Position numbers and translations under genes: made by a program
From: Streptomyces chryseus
Lineage (GTDB): Bacteria; Actinomycetota; Actinomycetes; Streptomycetales; Streptomycetaceae
Reading direction: 5' to 3'
NCBI RefSeq assembly: GCF_014650755.1
Contig: NZ_BMVO01000014.1
Coordinates: 1-64,000 of the forward strand
Length of the DNA stretch: 64,000 bases
Notes under the pieces: model-generated
Told to the model about the DNA's origin: nothing
Database searches by the model: none
Seen by the model: only the letters and a program-made list of their open reading frames with translations
In this document: piece by piece, positions 15,774 through 24,776 of the stretch
Layout: the number at the start of each line of letters is the position of its first letter
Position numbering within the stretch: position 1 is the stretch's first letter

Positions 15774-16994
15774 TCACGGCCCGGCCCACAGCCCCTCGTC
15801 CGTCAGGCCGAGCAGTTCGATCGCGTTGCGCCGTACGATCCGGTCCACCACGTCCGGGTCGAGGTGGCCCATCTGCTCCTCGCCGACCTCGCGGGACCTG
15901 GGCCAGGTGGAGTCGGAGTGCGGGTAGTCGGTCTCGTACAGGACGTTGCCCACCCCGATCGCGTCGAGGTTGCGCAGGCCGAACGCGTCGTCGAAGAAGC
16001 AGCCGTAGACGTGCTCGGCGAAGAGCTCGGACGGCGGGCGCAGCACCTTCTCGGCGACGCCGCCCCAGCCCCGGTTCTCCTCCCACACCACGTCGGCGCG
16101 CTCCAGGATGTACGGGATCCAGCCGATCTGCCCCTCGGCGTACATGACCTTGAGGTTCGGGAAGCGTTCGAACTTGCCGCTCATCAGCCAGTCGACCATC
16201 GAGAAGCAGCAGTTGGCGAAGGTGATCGTCGAGCCGACGGCCGGCGGGGCGTCGGCGGAGGTCGACGGCATCCGGCTGGAGGAGCCGATGTGCATCGCGA
16301 CGACCGTGCCCGTCTCGTCGCACGCGCGCAGGAAGGGGTCCCACGCGTCGGTGTGGACGGACGGCAGGCCCAGGTGCGGGGGTATCTCGGAGAACGCGAC
16401 CGCGCGGACACCGCGTGCCGCGTTCCTGCGGACCTCGGCGGCGGCGAGTTCGGCGTCCCAGAGCGGGATGAGGGTGAGCGGGATCAGGCGGCCGCCGGCG
16501 TCCGGACCGCACCACTCCTCCACCATCCAGTCGTTGTACGCCCGGACGCCGAGCAGCCCCAGTTCGCGGTCCTTGGCCTCGGTGAACGTCTGGCCGCAGA
16601 AGCGCGGGAAGGTGGGGAAGCAGAGGGCCGACTGGACGTGGTTGACGTCCATGTCGGCGAGGCGGTCGGGGACGGAGAAGGACCCGGGCCGCATCTGCTC
16701 GTACGTGATGACTTCCAGTTTGATCTCGTCCCTGTCGTAGCCGACGGCCGTGTCGAGCCGCGTCAGGGGGCGGTGCAGGTCCTCGTACACCCACCAGTCG
16801 CCGATCGGGCCGTCGTCGCCCTTCGCGCCCATCACGGGGGCGAACCTGCCGCCCAGGAAGGTCATTTCCTTCAGCGGGGCGCGGACGATGCGGGGGCCGG
16901 AGTCCCGGTACTTGGACGGGAGCCGGTCCCGCCAGACGTGAGGGGGCTCCACCGTGTGGTCGTCCACCGAGATGATCTTCGGGAAGGTCTCCAT
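15774..16994 (-). CDS. Amidohydrolase-2 family protein (paralogue 1)
   Basis: A protein of 406 residues with the amidohydrolase_2 TIM barrel. The N-terminal motif is VDDHTVEPPHVW, in which the usual H-x-H is replaced by D-H-x-x-E. Other conserved parts are LADMDVNHVQSALCFPTFPRFCGQ, RAYNDWMVEEWCG, MHIGSSSRMP (His metal ligand), YAEGQIGWIPY and ETDYPHSDSTWP (late Asp). It is strongly similar to the gene at 54775-56013. Relatives such as ACMSD break C-C bonds or decarboxylate, so ring opening or decarboxylation of a catabolic intermediate is a reasonable guess. ATG 16994 is preferred; GTG 17003 is also in frame. Operator 5 lies just upstream. Confidence 0.88.
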   Translation of the reverse strand: METFPKIISVDDHTVEPPHVWRDRLPSKYRDSGPRIVRAPLKEMTFLGGRFAPVMGAKGDDGPIGDWWVYEDLHRPLTRLDTAVGYDRDEIKLEVITYEQMRPGSFSVPDRLADMDVNHVQSALCFPTFPRFCGQTFTEAKDRELGLLGVRAYNDWMVEEWCGPDAGGRLIPLTLIPLWDAELAAAEVRRNAARGVRAVAFSEIPPHLGLPSVHTDAWDPFLRACDETGTVVAMHIGSSSRMPSTSADAPPAVGSTITFANCCFSMVDWLMSGKFERFPNLKVMYAEGQIGWIPYILERADVVWEENRGWGGVAEKVLRPPSELFAEHVYGCFFDDAFGLRNLDAIGVGNVLYETDYPHSDSTWPRSREVGEEQMGHLDPDVVDRIVRRNAIELLGLTDEGLWAGP

Positions 16995-17015
16995 GCGATC
17001 CACGGTAGCGCCGAT

Positions 17016-17030
17016 CTGACGATCCGTCAG
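17016..17030. promoter_or_regulatory. Operator 5, CTGAC-GATCC-GTCAG
   Basis: Exact match, extended to ATCTGACGATCCGTCAGCT. It lies 21 bp upstream of the amidohydrolase start at 16994. Confidence 0.85.
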
Positions 17031-17162
17031 CTAGTGGGCGGTGGGTGGGTAATGGGTAGGCACCTTCCGGTGCTGACGCATTCGGCATGGACAAGGCAAA
17101 CTGGCTGTTGCGACTGGGCGGTAGGGCAGACCGCAGGCAGCAGTGACGGCAGGGGGAGTGCG

Positions 17163-20100
17163 ATGGACGGCGTACCTCGGGTACCGGAGCAGCGGACTCC
17201 GGTTTCCGGTCCGCGGCCCGACGAAGGCACCCGGCACGGGGGACGGCAGGAACAGCGGGGGCGGCAGGAGCAGCCAGGCCCGAAGGAACAGCCGCGGGAG
17301 CGGCGAGACGACGAGCGGGGCGGGCACCAGACCCTCGACGCCGTGCGTTTCAGCGTGCTCGGCCCGGTCCGCGCCTGGCGCGGCGGCGAATCGCTCAACA
17401 CCGGCTCGCCGCAGCAACGCGCCCTGCTCGCCGCCCTCCTGCTGCGCGACGGCCGCACCGCGACCGCGGCCGAGCTGATCGACGGCATCTGGGGTGAGGA
17501 GCCGCCGTCCCAGGCACTGGCCGCGGTACGGACGTACGCCTCCCGGCTGCGCAAGGCGCTGGACCCGGGGGTGCTGGTCAGCGAGTCCGGCGGGTACGCG
17601 ATCCGGGCGGGCGCGGACACCCTCGACCTGACCGTCGCCCAGGACCTGGCCGCCGACGCGGAGAAGTCCCGCGCGTCCGGCGACCGCTGCCAGGCCCGCA
17701 CGCTGATCAACAAGGCGCTCGGCCTGTGGGACGGCGAACCGCTGGCGTCGGTGCCCGGTCCGTACGCCGAGAACCAGCGGGCGCGCCTGGAGGAGTGGCG
17801 GCTGCAGCTCACCGAGACCCGCCTCGACCTGGACCTGGAGGTCGGCTGCCACGCGGAGGCGATCGCGGAGCTCACGGCGCTGACGGCGGCCCACCCCCTG
17901 CGGGAGCGGCTGCGCGAGCTGCTGATGCTCGCCCTCTACCGCAGCGGGCGGCAGGCGGAGGCCCTCGCGGTGTACGCCGACACGCGCCGCCTGCTCGCCG
18001 ACGAGCTGGGCGTGGACCCGCGCCCGGAGCTCACCCACCTCCAGCAGCGCATCCTGGAGGCGGACGCGGACCTGGCCCGCCCGGTGGAACCGGCGCCGTC
18101 GGCCGCCCCGGCACTCGTCCGCCCGGCGCAGCTCCCGGCCACCGTGCCGGACTTCACGGGCCGGGCGGCGTTCGTACGGGAGCTGGGAGACCGCCTGGCC
18201 CGGGCGGAGTCCGGCGTCATGGCCGTCTCGGCCCTGGCCGGCATCGGCGGCGTGGGCAAGACGACGCTCGCGGTGCACGTGGCGCACGCGGCCCGCTCCC
18301 ACTTCCCCGACGGCCAGCTGTACGTGGACCTCCAGGGCGCGGGCTCGCGGGCGGCGGAGCCGGAAACGGTCCTGGGGGCGTTCCTGCGGGCCCTCGGCAC
18401 CCCGGACACCGCCATCCCCGACACCCTGGACGAACGCGCGGCCCTCTACCGCTCGACCCTCGACGGCCGCCGCATCCTGATCCTGCTCGACAACGCCCGG
18501 GACGCCTCCCAGATCCGCCCGCTGCTGCCCGGCACGACGGGCTGCGCGGCGCTGGTGACGAGCCGGGTGCGCATGGTGGACCTGGCGGGGGCGCACCTGG
18601 TCGACCTGGACGTGATGTCCCCCGAGGAGGCGCTGCGGCTCTTCACGAAGATCGTGGGCGAGGAGCGGGTCGCGTCCGAGCGCGAGGCGGCCCTGGACGT
18701 CGTGGGCGCCTGCGGCTTCCTGCCCCTGGCCATCCGTATCGCGGCCTCCCGGCTGGCCGCCCGCCGGACCTGGACGGTCTCGGTGCTGGCGGCGAAGCTG
18801 GCGGACGAACGCCGCCGGCTGGACGAGCTCCAGGCGGGCGACCTGGCGGTCAAGGCCACGTTCGAGCTCGGCTACGGCCAGCTGGAGCCGCCGCAGGCCC
18901 GCGCCTTTCGCCTCCTGGGCCTCGCGGACGGCCCGGACATCTCCCTCGCGGCGGCGGCGGCCGTACTGGACCAGCCGCTGCGCGAGACCGAGGACCTCCT
19001 GGAGTCCCTGGTCGACACGTCCCTCCTGGAGTCGGCGGCCCCCGGCCGCTACCGCTACCACGACCTGGTCCGCCTCTACGCGCGTGCGTGCGCGGAACGC
19101 GACGAGGAACCCCCGGTGGAACGGGACCGGGCGCTGTCCCGCCTCCTGGACTTCTACCTGGCGACGGCGGCGGCGGTGTACGCGCTGGAGCGGCCGGGGG
19201 ACCGGCTGGTGGACCACTTGGAGCCGACGGGGCGAGCGGGCCTGCCGTTCGGCGACCGCGGTGAGGCGCTCGACTGGCTCCATACCGAGGCCGAGTGCAT
19301 CCTCGCCTGCGCCCAGCAGTCCACGGACGCCGCGTCCGTGCAGCGGGCCGTGGACCTTCTGCTGGCGGCCAAGGACCTCTCCGAGTCCGGTGCGAACTTC
19401 CGGCGGTACGAACACGCCGCGCACCTGGTCCTCGACGCGGCCCGGCGGACGGGGAACCTCCGGGCGGAGGGCCGGGTGCGCACCGCCCTGACGCACGTGT
19501 TCCACATCGCCGGCCGATTCGACCAGGCGGAGGCCGAGGCGGAGGCCGCGATGGCCCTGGCGGACAACGACCCCATCCCGGGCGGTTACGCGCCCAACAT
19601 CAGGGGATTCATCGCGATCTACCAGAAGCGCTACAGCGAGGCGGAGAGGTACCTCGGCCTGGCCATAGACAACTTCCGCGCCGACGGGAACCGGCCGAGC
19701 GAGGCCAGCGCGCTCTGCAACCTGTCGCGTGCCCACCTGGCGATGGGCCGCACCACCAGCGCGGTGGAGCTGGCCAAGCAGGGCGTCGAGATCTACGACC
19801 AGCAGGGCCTCACACTGCGACTGGCGAACGGGCGTTACGCGCTGGGGCTCGCCCTTACGCAGGCGGGCCAGTTCGGTGAAGCGCTCGATCAGCTCACCTA
19901 CGCCCTGGGGATCTTCCACGAGAACCGGCAGCCCCTGTGGGAAGGGGTGACCCACTTCAGGCTCGCCGAAGTACACCTCGCCGCACATCGGCCGACCCTG
20001 GCGGCAGCCCATGCCGAGCAGGCGATCGCGCTGCGCGGCATCGGCGGCGAGTGGCGTCGCGGCACGGTCCTGACCGTGCTCGGCAAGGCGCTCGACCACT

Positions 20101-20219
20101 TGGGGCAGGTGGACCGGAGCCGGGCCTGCTGGGGCGAGGCGCTGGCCATCTTCGAAGGGCTGGGTTCCCCGGAGGCCGGTGAAGTCCGGTCGCTGCTGTC
20201 GACGGTGAACGCGGCGTAG
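17163..20219 (+). CDS. afsR: AfsR, SARP-family global regulator with NB-ARC and TPR domains
   Basis: A 1018-residue regulator with the AfsR architecture. Residues about 60-140 are an OmpR-type DNA-binding domain (VRFSVLGPVRAWRGG...GSPQQRALLAALLL), about 145-295 a BTAD domain, then an NB-ARC ATPase with P-loop GIGGVGKTTLA (about 360-370) and hydrophobic sensor ILILLDNARDA, ending in TPR repeats. AfsR of S. coelicolor (993 residues, from memory) is phosphorylated by AfsK and activates afsS. That afsS follows directly here and afsK lies 6.5 kb on makes the assignment firm. ATG 17163 has the ribosome site GGGGGAG. It diverges from the operator-controlled amidohydrolase gene. Confidence 0.95.
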   Translation: MDGVPRVPEQRTPVSGPRPDEGTRHGGRQEQRGRQEQPGPKEQPRERRDDERGGHQTLDAVRFSVLGPVRAWRGGESLNTGSPQQRALLAALLLRDGRTATAAELIDGIWGEEPPSQALAAVRTYASRLRKALDPGVLVSESGGYAIRAGADTLDLTVAQDLAADAEKSRASGDRCQARTLINKALGLWDGEPLASVPGPYAENQRARLEEWRLQLTETRLDLDLEVGCHAEAIAELTALTAAHPLRERLRELLMLALYRSGRQAEALAVYADTRRLLADELGVDPRPELTHLQQRILEADADLARPVEPAPSAAPALVRPAQLPATVPDFTGRAAFVRELGDRLARAESGVMAVSALAGIGGVGKTTLAVHVAHAARSHFPDGQLYVDLQGAGSRAAEPETVLGAFLRALGTPDTAIPDTLDERAALYRSTLDGRRILILLDNARDASQIRPLLPGTTGCAALVTSRVRMVDLAGAHLVDLDVMSPEEALRLFTKIVGEERVASEREAALDVVGACGFLPLAIRIAASRLAARRTWTVSVLAAKLADERRRLDELQAGDLAVKATFELGYGQLEPPQARAFRLLGLADGPDISLAAAAAVLDQPLRETEDLLESLVDTSLLESAAPGRYRYHDLVRLYARACAERDEEPPVERDRALSRLLDFYLATAAAVYALERPGDRLVDHLEPTGRAGLPFGDRGEALDWLHTEAECILACAQQSTDAASVQRAVDLLLAAKDLSESGANFRRYEHAAHLVLDAARRTGNLRAEGRVRTALTHVFHIAGRFDQAEAEAEAAMALADNDPIPGGYAPNIRGFIAIYQKRYSEAERYLGLAIDNFRADGNRPSEASALCNLSRAHLAMGRTTSAVELAKQGVEIYDQQGLTLRLANGRYALGLALTQAGQFGEALDQLTYALGIFHENRQPLWEGVTHFRLAEVHLAAHRPTLAAAHAEQAIALRGIGGEWRRGTVLTVLGKALDHLGQVDRSRACWGEALAIFEGLGSPEAGEVRSLLSTVNAA

Positions 20220-20256
20220 CCGTCCCGGGGAGGCGCCGGACGGCCCCCACCAAGGC

Positions 20257-20298
20257 GTTCATCGTTCGTTTATCGCGACCCGCCACTCTCTTACTTAT
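20257..20298 (+). promoter_or_regulatory. Putative AfsR box and promoter of afsS
   Basis: GTTCATC (20257-20263) and GTTTATC (20268-20274) are direct repeats with an 11-bp period, the spacing of SARP/PhoP-type boxes. A -10-like TACTTAT (20292-20298) follows at about 17 bp. In S. coelicolor AfsR binds repeats overlapping the -35 region of afsS; this matches that arrangement in position and spacing. Confidence 0.65.
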
Positions 20299-20439
20299 CG
20301 ATCCGCCGCGTCGGGGGGCAGACGGATCGGCGCAGGACCGGCCAACTAGGTTGTACGGTCCCAGCCCGTCCGGCGGCCCTCGGGGGAGTTGCCGGGCGGG
20401 CTTACTCGACCGTTTTCGCCGACACACCTTGGAGCGACG

Positions 20440-20604
20440 ATGAGCGACACGAAGCAGCCGACCGGCAGCCCCAAGCCACTGGACGACCACATGTCCGGTA
20501 CCGAAGAGGACATCCTGAAGCCGCTGGACGACCACATGTCCGGTGCCGACAAGGGCGTCGCGAAGCCGCTGGACGATCACATGTCGAGCGAGCCGGTCAA
20601 CTGA
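20440..20604 (+). CDS. afsS: AfsS-like small repeat protein
   Basis: A 54-residue acidic protein with three near-identical repeats: KPLDDHMSG (about residues 12-20), KPLDDHMSG (28-36) and KPLDDHMSS (42-50). AfsS of S. coelicolor is likewise a tiny protein made of repeats containing an L-D-N-H-M core and lies immediately downstream of afsR, so the identification rests on both repeat core and position. AfsS raises antibiotic production by an incompletely understood route. ATG 20440 follows GGAG; an upstream in-frame ATG (20389) has no ribosome site. The first repeat residue pattern D-D-H rather than D-N-H is a lineage difference. Ends in a strong terminator. Confidence 0.88.
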   Translation: MSDTKQPTGSPKPLDDHMSGTEEDILKPLDDHMSGADKGVAKPLDDHMSSEPVN

Positions 20605-20622
20605 GACCTTACTGACGGGGGA

Positions 20623-20659
20623 CGGCCGCGGTGGCCCGGAGGGGGAGCCACCGCGGCCG
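20623..20659. terminator. Terminator after afsS
   Basis: CGGCCGCGGTGGC (20623-20635) is the exact complement of 20647-20659, an 11-base loop between them. It lies 19 bp past the afsS stop. Confidence 0.85.
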
Positions 20660-20770
20660 CTGTCGTGTCCGGGGGCATGGGGTGGAGGTCATGGAGCGGC
20701 TGCCGGGGCGCGGGGGAACCGGCTGCCACGCGAGCGGCGCCTGCACAGTTTCACCGGGGCTGACGCGGTG

Positions 20771-21166
20771 CTACAGCGGCCGGACCCGCACCCGCGGATG
20801 GCAGAGCTTGTTCAAGTCGTCCTCGTCCGAGGTGTAGAGCACCACATCGCCCGGCTGCCGTCCCGCGATCACCGCGAGCGCGGCATCGAGGGCGTACTTG
20901 TGCCCGTGGAGCCCCGTGTCGTCGAGGAGGGCGATCGCCGCGTCGGCGACCTCCCTCGTGACGGGCTCCACGACGATGCGAGACATCCGCCAGTCCCACA
21001 CGGGACGTCGGATCTCGCTGTGCCAGGCCTCGATCAAGGTCATGGAGCTGGTCACCACCGTGATGCCCACCCGGTGCGCGTCCTTGAGCCTGGCCGACAT
21101 CGCCCGCTCGCCGAGGACAGCCCGCGACAACCCCTCGCAATCGAGCACGTAGTACGAGTCGGCCAT
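20771..21166 (-). CDS. PIN-domain toxin (VapC-like)
   Basis: A 131-residue PIN-domain protein. Acidic residues in the order of a PIN nuclease are visible: YYVLDCEGLSRAV (Asp), MTLIEAWHSEIRR (Glu), HGHKYALDAALAVIAG (Asp) and YTSDEDDLNKL (Asp). VapC-type PIN toxins cleave RNA with a Mg ion. The ATG at 21166 overlaps the stop of the upstream antitoxin gene by one base (TGATG), which couples their translation. The pair sits at the junction between the afsS terminator and the FadD3-like gene. Confidence 0.87.
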   Translation of the reverse strand: MADSYYVLDCEGLSRAVLGERAMSARLKDAHRVGITVVTSSMTLIEAWHSEIRRPVWDWRMSRIVVEPVTREVADAAIALLDDTGLHGHKYALDAALAVIAGRQPGDVVLYTSDEDDLNKLCHPRVRVRPL

Positions 21167-21441
21167 CAGGCAGCCGGCGAGGGCTTTCCGGACGCGGCCC
21201 TGCGCTCGGCGAACCAGCGCTCGTTGTCGCGTCGCTCCGCCTCGGCGGCCGCCAGCTCCTCCTCGGTGACGGGGCCCTGCTCCTTCTCCAGGTCCTCGAC
21301 CAGCTCGCCCAGTCGGTCCCGCTCGCGCTGACGCTCTATGGCCTGCGTGACGTAGGCGCTGAAGCTTCCGGGACCCACCTCGCGACGGATCTCCTCGGCC
21401 AGCTCCTCCGGCAGGGTGACCGTGTACTTCTTGGTTGCCAT
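21166..21441 (-). CDS. Antitoxin of the PIN toxin
   Basis: A 91-residue protein. Residues 1-40 (ATKKYTVTLPEELAEEIRREVGPGSFSAYVTQAIERQ) are a ribbon-helix-helix DNA-binding domain; the remainder is a highly charged helix (LEKEQGPVTEEELAAAEAERR) that would wrap the toxin. Order antitoxin then toxin with overlapping stop and start is normal for type II systems, which repress their own promoter through the antitoxin. Confidence 0.87.
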   Translation of the reverse strand: MATKKYTVTLPEELAEEIRREVGPGSFSAYVTQAIERQRERDRLGELVEDLEKEQGPVTEEELAAAEAERRDNERWFAERRAASGKPSPAA

Positions 21442-21480
21442 ACCTCAGACCATACCGCCGCTGGAACAAAGCCCGCCACT

Positions 21481-23070
21481 TCAGCGGCCCCGCGCCCGTA
21501 GCTCCGTCTTCAGGACCTTGCCGCCGGCGTTGCGCGGGAGTTCGGTGACGAACTCGACCTCCCTGGGGACCTTGTAGTTCGCCATCTCCCGCCGTGACCA
21601 GGCGATCAGGTCGTCCGCCGTCAGGGTGGACGCGGGGCGGCGGACGGCGTACGCCTTGCCGACCTCGCCCAGGCGCGCGTCCGGTATGCCGATGACCGCG
21701 ATGTCCGCCACGTCCGGGTGCAGGCCCAGCAGTTGCTCGATCTCCGCCGGGTACGCGTTGAAGCCGCCGACGATGAACATGTCCTTGATCCGGTCGGTGA
21801 TGCGCAGGTTGCCGGCCTCGTCCAGGACGCCCACATCGCCCGTACGCAGCCAGCCGTCCGGCGTGATCGCGGCGGCCGTCCCGGCCGGGTCCTCGAAGTA
21901 GCCGCGCATGACGTTGAAGCCCCGGACCAGGACCTCTCCCGGAGTGCCGGGTTCCGCCCGGACGCGGACCTCGGTGCCGGGGATCGCCCGGCCCGAGGTC
22001 GAAGCGATCGTCTCCGGGGCGTCCCCCCGGCGGCACATCGTCACGATGCCCGACGCCTCGGAGAGGCCGTACGCCGTGAGGACCGTGGGGATGTGCAGCT
22101 CCGAGCGCAGGCGCTCGACCAGGCGCAGCGGGACCACCGCGGCGCCCGTCACGACCAGGCGCAGCGCCGAGAGGTCGTGCGCGTCCCGGGACGGGTGGTC
22201 CAGGAGCGACTGGTGCAGGGTGGGCGGGCCCGGGAGGACGGAGATGCGCTCCGCCGCGATGTTCGCCAGGACCGTGTCCACGTTGAAGACCGGTTGCGGG
22301 ACCATCGTCGCCCCGCGCATCAGGCAGGCGATGATGCCCGCCTTGTAGCCGAAGGTGTGGAAGAAGGGGTTCACGATCAGGTAGCGGTCGCCCTCGCGCA
22401 GGCCGGCCAGGTCGGACCAGATGGCATAGCTCCGCAGCGTCTGCGCGTGGGTGATCACCGCGCCCTTGGGGCGGCCGGTGGTGCCGGAGGTGAAGATGAT
22501 GTCCGACGGGTCGCTTCCCGCGACCGACGCCGCTCGTGCCCGCACCTCCGCCGAGGAGACGCCCTCGCCGGACGCCAGGAAGTCCTTCCAGGTGCGGTAC
22601 TCGTCGGGCGCCCCGTCCGCGAGCACCACCACCTGTTCCAGGTGCGGCAGCTCGATGTCCGCGCGGCGCAGGGACGCGACGTACGACGTGCCGAGGAACG
22701 TGCCGGTGATGAACAGGAGCCTGGCCCGGCTGCGGGCGAGGACGTCCGCCGCTTCCGTGCCCTTGAAGCGGGTGTTCAGCGGCACGAGGACCGCGCCGGC
22801 CGTCACCGCGCCGAGGGCGGACACGATCCAGTCGAGCGTGTTGGGCGCCCAGACGGCGACCCGGTCGCCGGGCCCGATGCCGCAGGCCATGCAGGCCGCC
22901 GCCGCCCGTTCGACGCGCTCGCCCAGTTCGGCGTACGAGACACGGGTGCGGCCCTCGACCACGGCCTCCCGCTCGCCGTACCGCTCGGCCGCGCCGCGCA
23001 CCAGTTCCGGGATGCTGCCCCAACCCGCGTCCCCGCTGTCCGCCGCGCCACTGTCCGCTGCGTCGCTCAT
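21481..23070 (-). CDS. FadD3-like acyl-CoA synthetase
   Basis: A 529-residue AMP-forming acyl-CoA ligase. Seen: FTSGTTGRPKGAV (ATP loop), NPFFHTFGYKAGI, VLPGPPTLHQSLLDHP, TAYGLSEASG, DGWLRTGD, DRIKDMFIVGGFNAYPAEIE and the C-terminal PRNAGGKVLKTEL with the catalytic Lys. From memory, the stretch from NPFFHTFGYKAG through VLPGPPTLHQSLLDHP matches mycobacterial FadD3, which activates the indanedione propionate left from sterol rings C/D. A similar bicyclic acid is a fair guess but unproven. ATG 23070 follows GGGAGGG. Divergent from the Ltp operon across two operators. Confidence 0.9.
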   Translation of the reverse strand: MSDAADSGAADSGDAGWGSIPELVRGAAERYGEREAVVEGRTRVSYAELGERVERAAAACMACGIGPGDRVAVWAPNTLDWIVSALGAVTAGAVLVPLNTRFKGTEAADVLARSRARLLFITGTFLGTSYVASLRRADIELPHLEQVVVLADGAPDEYRTWKDFLASGEGVSSAEVRARAASVAGSDPSDIIFTSGTTGRPKGAVITHAQTLRSYAIWSDLAGLREGDRYLIVNPFFHTFGYKAGIIACLMRGATMVPQPVFNVDTVLANIAAERISVLPGPPTLHQSLLDHPSRDAHDLSALRLVVTGAAVVPLRLVERLRSELHIPTVLTAYGLSEASGIVTMCRRGDAPETIASTSGRAIPGTEVRVRAEPGTPGEVLVRGFNVMRGYFEDPAGTAAAITPDGWLRTGDVGVLDEAGNLRITDRIKDMFIVGGFNAYPAEIEQLLGLHPDVADIAVIGIPDARLGEVGKAYAVRRPASTLTADDLIAWSRREMANYKVPREVEFVTELPRNAGGKVLKTELRARGR

Positions 23071-23093
23071 GGCAAGCCCTCCCACGCTGCTAG

Positions 23094-23108
23094 CTGACTA
23101 ACCGTCAG
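23094..23108. promoter_or_regulatory. Operator 6, CTGAC-TAACC-GTCAG
   Basis: Exact match, 23 bp upstream of the FadD3-like start. It sits in the divergent promoter region shared with the Ltp operon. Confidence 0.85.
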
Positions 23109-23120
23109 ATTAGCTGTAGC

Positions 23121-23135
23121 CTGACGCGCTGTCAG
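23121..23135. promoter_or_regulatory. Operator 7, CTGAC-GCGCT-GTCAG
   Basis: Exact match, 27 bp from operator 6 centre to centre and 30 bp upstream of the thiolase-like gene. The pair could control both divergent units. Confidence 0.85.
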
Positions 23136-23165
23136 CAGTCACGACCCTCGCGGAGGTGCCCCGAC

Positions 23166-24314
23166 GTGGCGACGCTCAAGGACGCGACAGCGATAGTCGG
23201 CACGGGCCAGACGCCGTTCGCCAAGCGCCTGCCCGAGTCCGAGAAGACCCTGGCCTGCCGGGCCGTCCTGGCCGCCCTCGACGACGCCGGCATCGCCCCG
23301 TCCGAGGTCGACGCCCTCGCCTCGTACACCATGGAGGAGACCGACGAGGTCGAGGTGGCGAAGTCCATCGGCGCCGGCGACCTCACCTTCTTCTCCAAGG
23401 TCGGCTTCGGCGGCGGCGGTTCCTGCGCCACCGTCGCCCACCTCGCCGCCGCCATAGCCACCGGCCAGGCGAGCGTCGGCGTCGCGTGGCGCTCACGCAA
23501 ACGCGGATCGGGGCCCCGGCCCTGGAAGAACACCACCGCGCAACTCCCCACCCCCGCCCAGTGGACCCGCCCCTTCGGCCTGCTGCGCCCGGCCGACGAG
23601 ATCGGCATGCTGGCCCGCCGGTACATGCACGAGTACGGCGCCACCCGCGACCACCTGTTCAACGTCGCCCTCGCCTGCCGCAACCGGGCCAACCAGAACC
23701 CGGCCGCGATGATGTACGACCGGCCCCTGACCCGCGACATGTACATGAACGCGCGCTGGATCAGCGATCCCCTGTGCCTGTTCGACAACTGCCTGGAGAC
23801 GGACGGCGCCCTGGCGTGCGTCATCGTCTCGGCCGAGCGGGCCCGCGACTGCCGGCAGAAGCCGGTGTACGTCCACTCCGTCGCCCAGGGCCTGCCCGCC
23901 CAGCACCACGGCATGGTCAACTACTGGAACGACGACCCGCTCACCGGCCCCGCCTGGACCGCCGCCCGCCAGCTCTGGAAACAGGCCGACTTCGGCCCGG
24001 ACGACGTCGACGTCGCCCAGATCTACGACGCGTTCACCCCGCTCATCCCGCTGTCTTTGGAGGGCTACGGCTTCTGCGGTCGGGGCGAGGGCGCGGCGTT
24101 CACCGAGGGCGGCGCCCTGGAGAGCGGCGGGCGGCTGCCGATCAACACCGGGGGCGGCGGGCTCAGCGAGGCGTACGTCCACGGCTTCAACCTGATCACC
24201 GAAGGCGTCAGGCAACTGCGCGGCACCAGCACCGCCCAAGTGCCCGCAGCCGCCACCTGCCTGGTGACGGCGGGCGAGGGCGTACCGACGTCGGCCCTGC
24301 TGCTGAGGAGCTGA
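23166..24314 (+). CDS. Thiolase-family lipid-transfer (Ltp) protein
   Basis: A 382-residue thiolase-fold protein of the SCP-x/Ltp group. Seen: DATAIVGTGQTPFAKR at the start, GFGGGGSCATVAHLAAAIATG with a Cys in the nucleophile position, RYMHEYGATRDHL, IYDAFTPLIPLSLEGYGFCGRGEG and INTGGGGLSEAYVHG. The Cys suggests thiolytic or acyl-transfer chemistry may be kept, in contrast to the second Ltp at 33839. GTG 23166 follows GGAGGTG. It is followed after 3 bp by a DUF35 protein, as in the Ltp-DUF35 complexes that cleave sterol side-chain CoA esters. First gene of the operon Ltp - DUF35 - crotonase, under operators 6 and 7. Confidence 0.9.
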   Translation: MATLKDATAIVGTGQTPFAKRLPESEKTLACRAVLAALDDAGIAPSEVDALASYTMEETDEVEVAKSIGAGDLTFFSKVGFGGGGSCATVAHLAAAIATGQASVGVAWRSRKRGSGPRPWKNTTAQLPTPAQWTRPFGLLRPADEIGMLARRYMHEYGATRDHLFNVALACRNRANQNPAAMMYDRPLTRDMYMNARWISDPLCLFDNCLETDGALACVIVSAERARDCRQKPVYVHSVAQGLPAQHHGMVNYWNDDPLTGPAWTAARQLWKQADFGPDDVDVAQIYDAFTPLIPLSLEGYGFCGRGEGAAFTEGGALESGGRLPINTGGGGLSEAYVHGFNLITEGVRQLRGTSTAQVPAAATCLVTAGEGVPTSALLLRS

Positions 24315-24317
24315 GAG

Positions 24318-24776
24318 ATGAGCGAGAACACGAGCGGCGGCCTGCTCTCTCCCGTCGTCGACGACGACGGCGCCCCCTTCTGGGAGTACGCCGCCCAGGG
24401 GGAACTGCGCGTGCAGGCCTGCGCGGCCCCGGGCTGCGGCGCCCTGCGCTTCCCGCCCCGGCCGTGCTGCCCGCACTGCCACTCCTTCGACAGCGCGTGG
24501 CGGCGGATGAGCGGCAAGGGGCGGATCTGGTCGTACGTCCTGCCCCACCCGCCCCTCCTGCCCGCGTACGCCGTGCAGGCCCCGTACAACGCGGTCGTCG
24601 TGGAACTGGCCGACGCCCCGCACATCCGGCTCGTGGGCAATGTCGTCGCCCGCCCCGACGCGGCGCTCGACTCCGTCGATCCGGCCCGGCTGCGCATCGG
24701 CGCGAAGGTGCAGGTCGCGTTCACCGAGGACGCGGACGGGCGGGCGGTGCCCCGGTGGCTGCTGGAGCGGTCGTGA
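24318..24776 (+). CDS. DUF35 OB-fold / zinc-ribbon protein
   Basis: A 152-residue DUF35 protein. The N-terminal rubredoxin-like zinc ribbon is visible as CAAPGCGALRFPPRPCCPHCH (residues about 35-55), followed by an OB fold (GRIWSYVLPHPPLLPAY, YNAVVVELAD, RLVGNV, VQVAFTEDADG). DUF35 domains bind acyl-CoA next to thiolase/Ltp partners and are needed for aldol cleavage or thiolysis. ATG 24318 follows GAGGAGC. Its stop overlaps the crotonase start (GTGA), so it is coupled on both sides. Confidence 0.9.
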   Translation: MSENTSGGLLSPVVDDDGAPFWEYAAQGELRVQACAAPGCGALRFPPRPCCPHCHSFDSAWRRMSGKGRIWSYVLPHPPLLPAYAVQAPYNAVVVELADAPHIRLVGNVVARPDAALDSVDPARLRIGAKVQVAFTEDADGRAVPRWLLERS

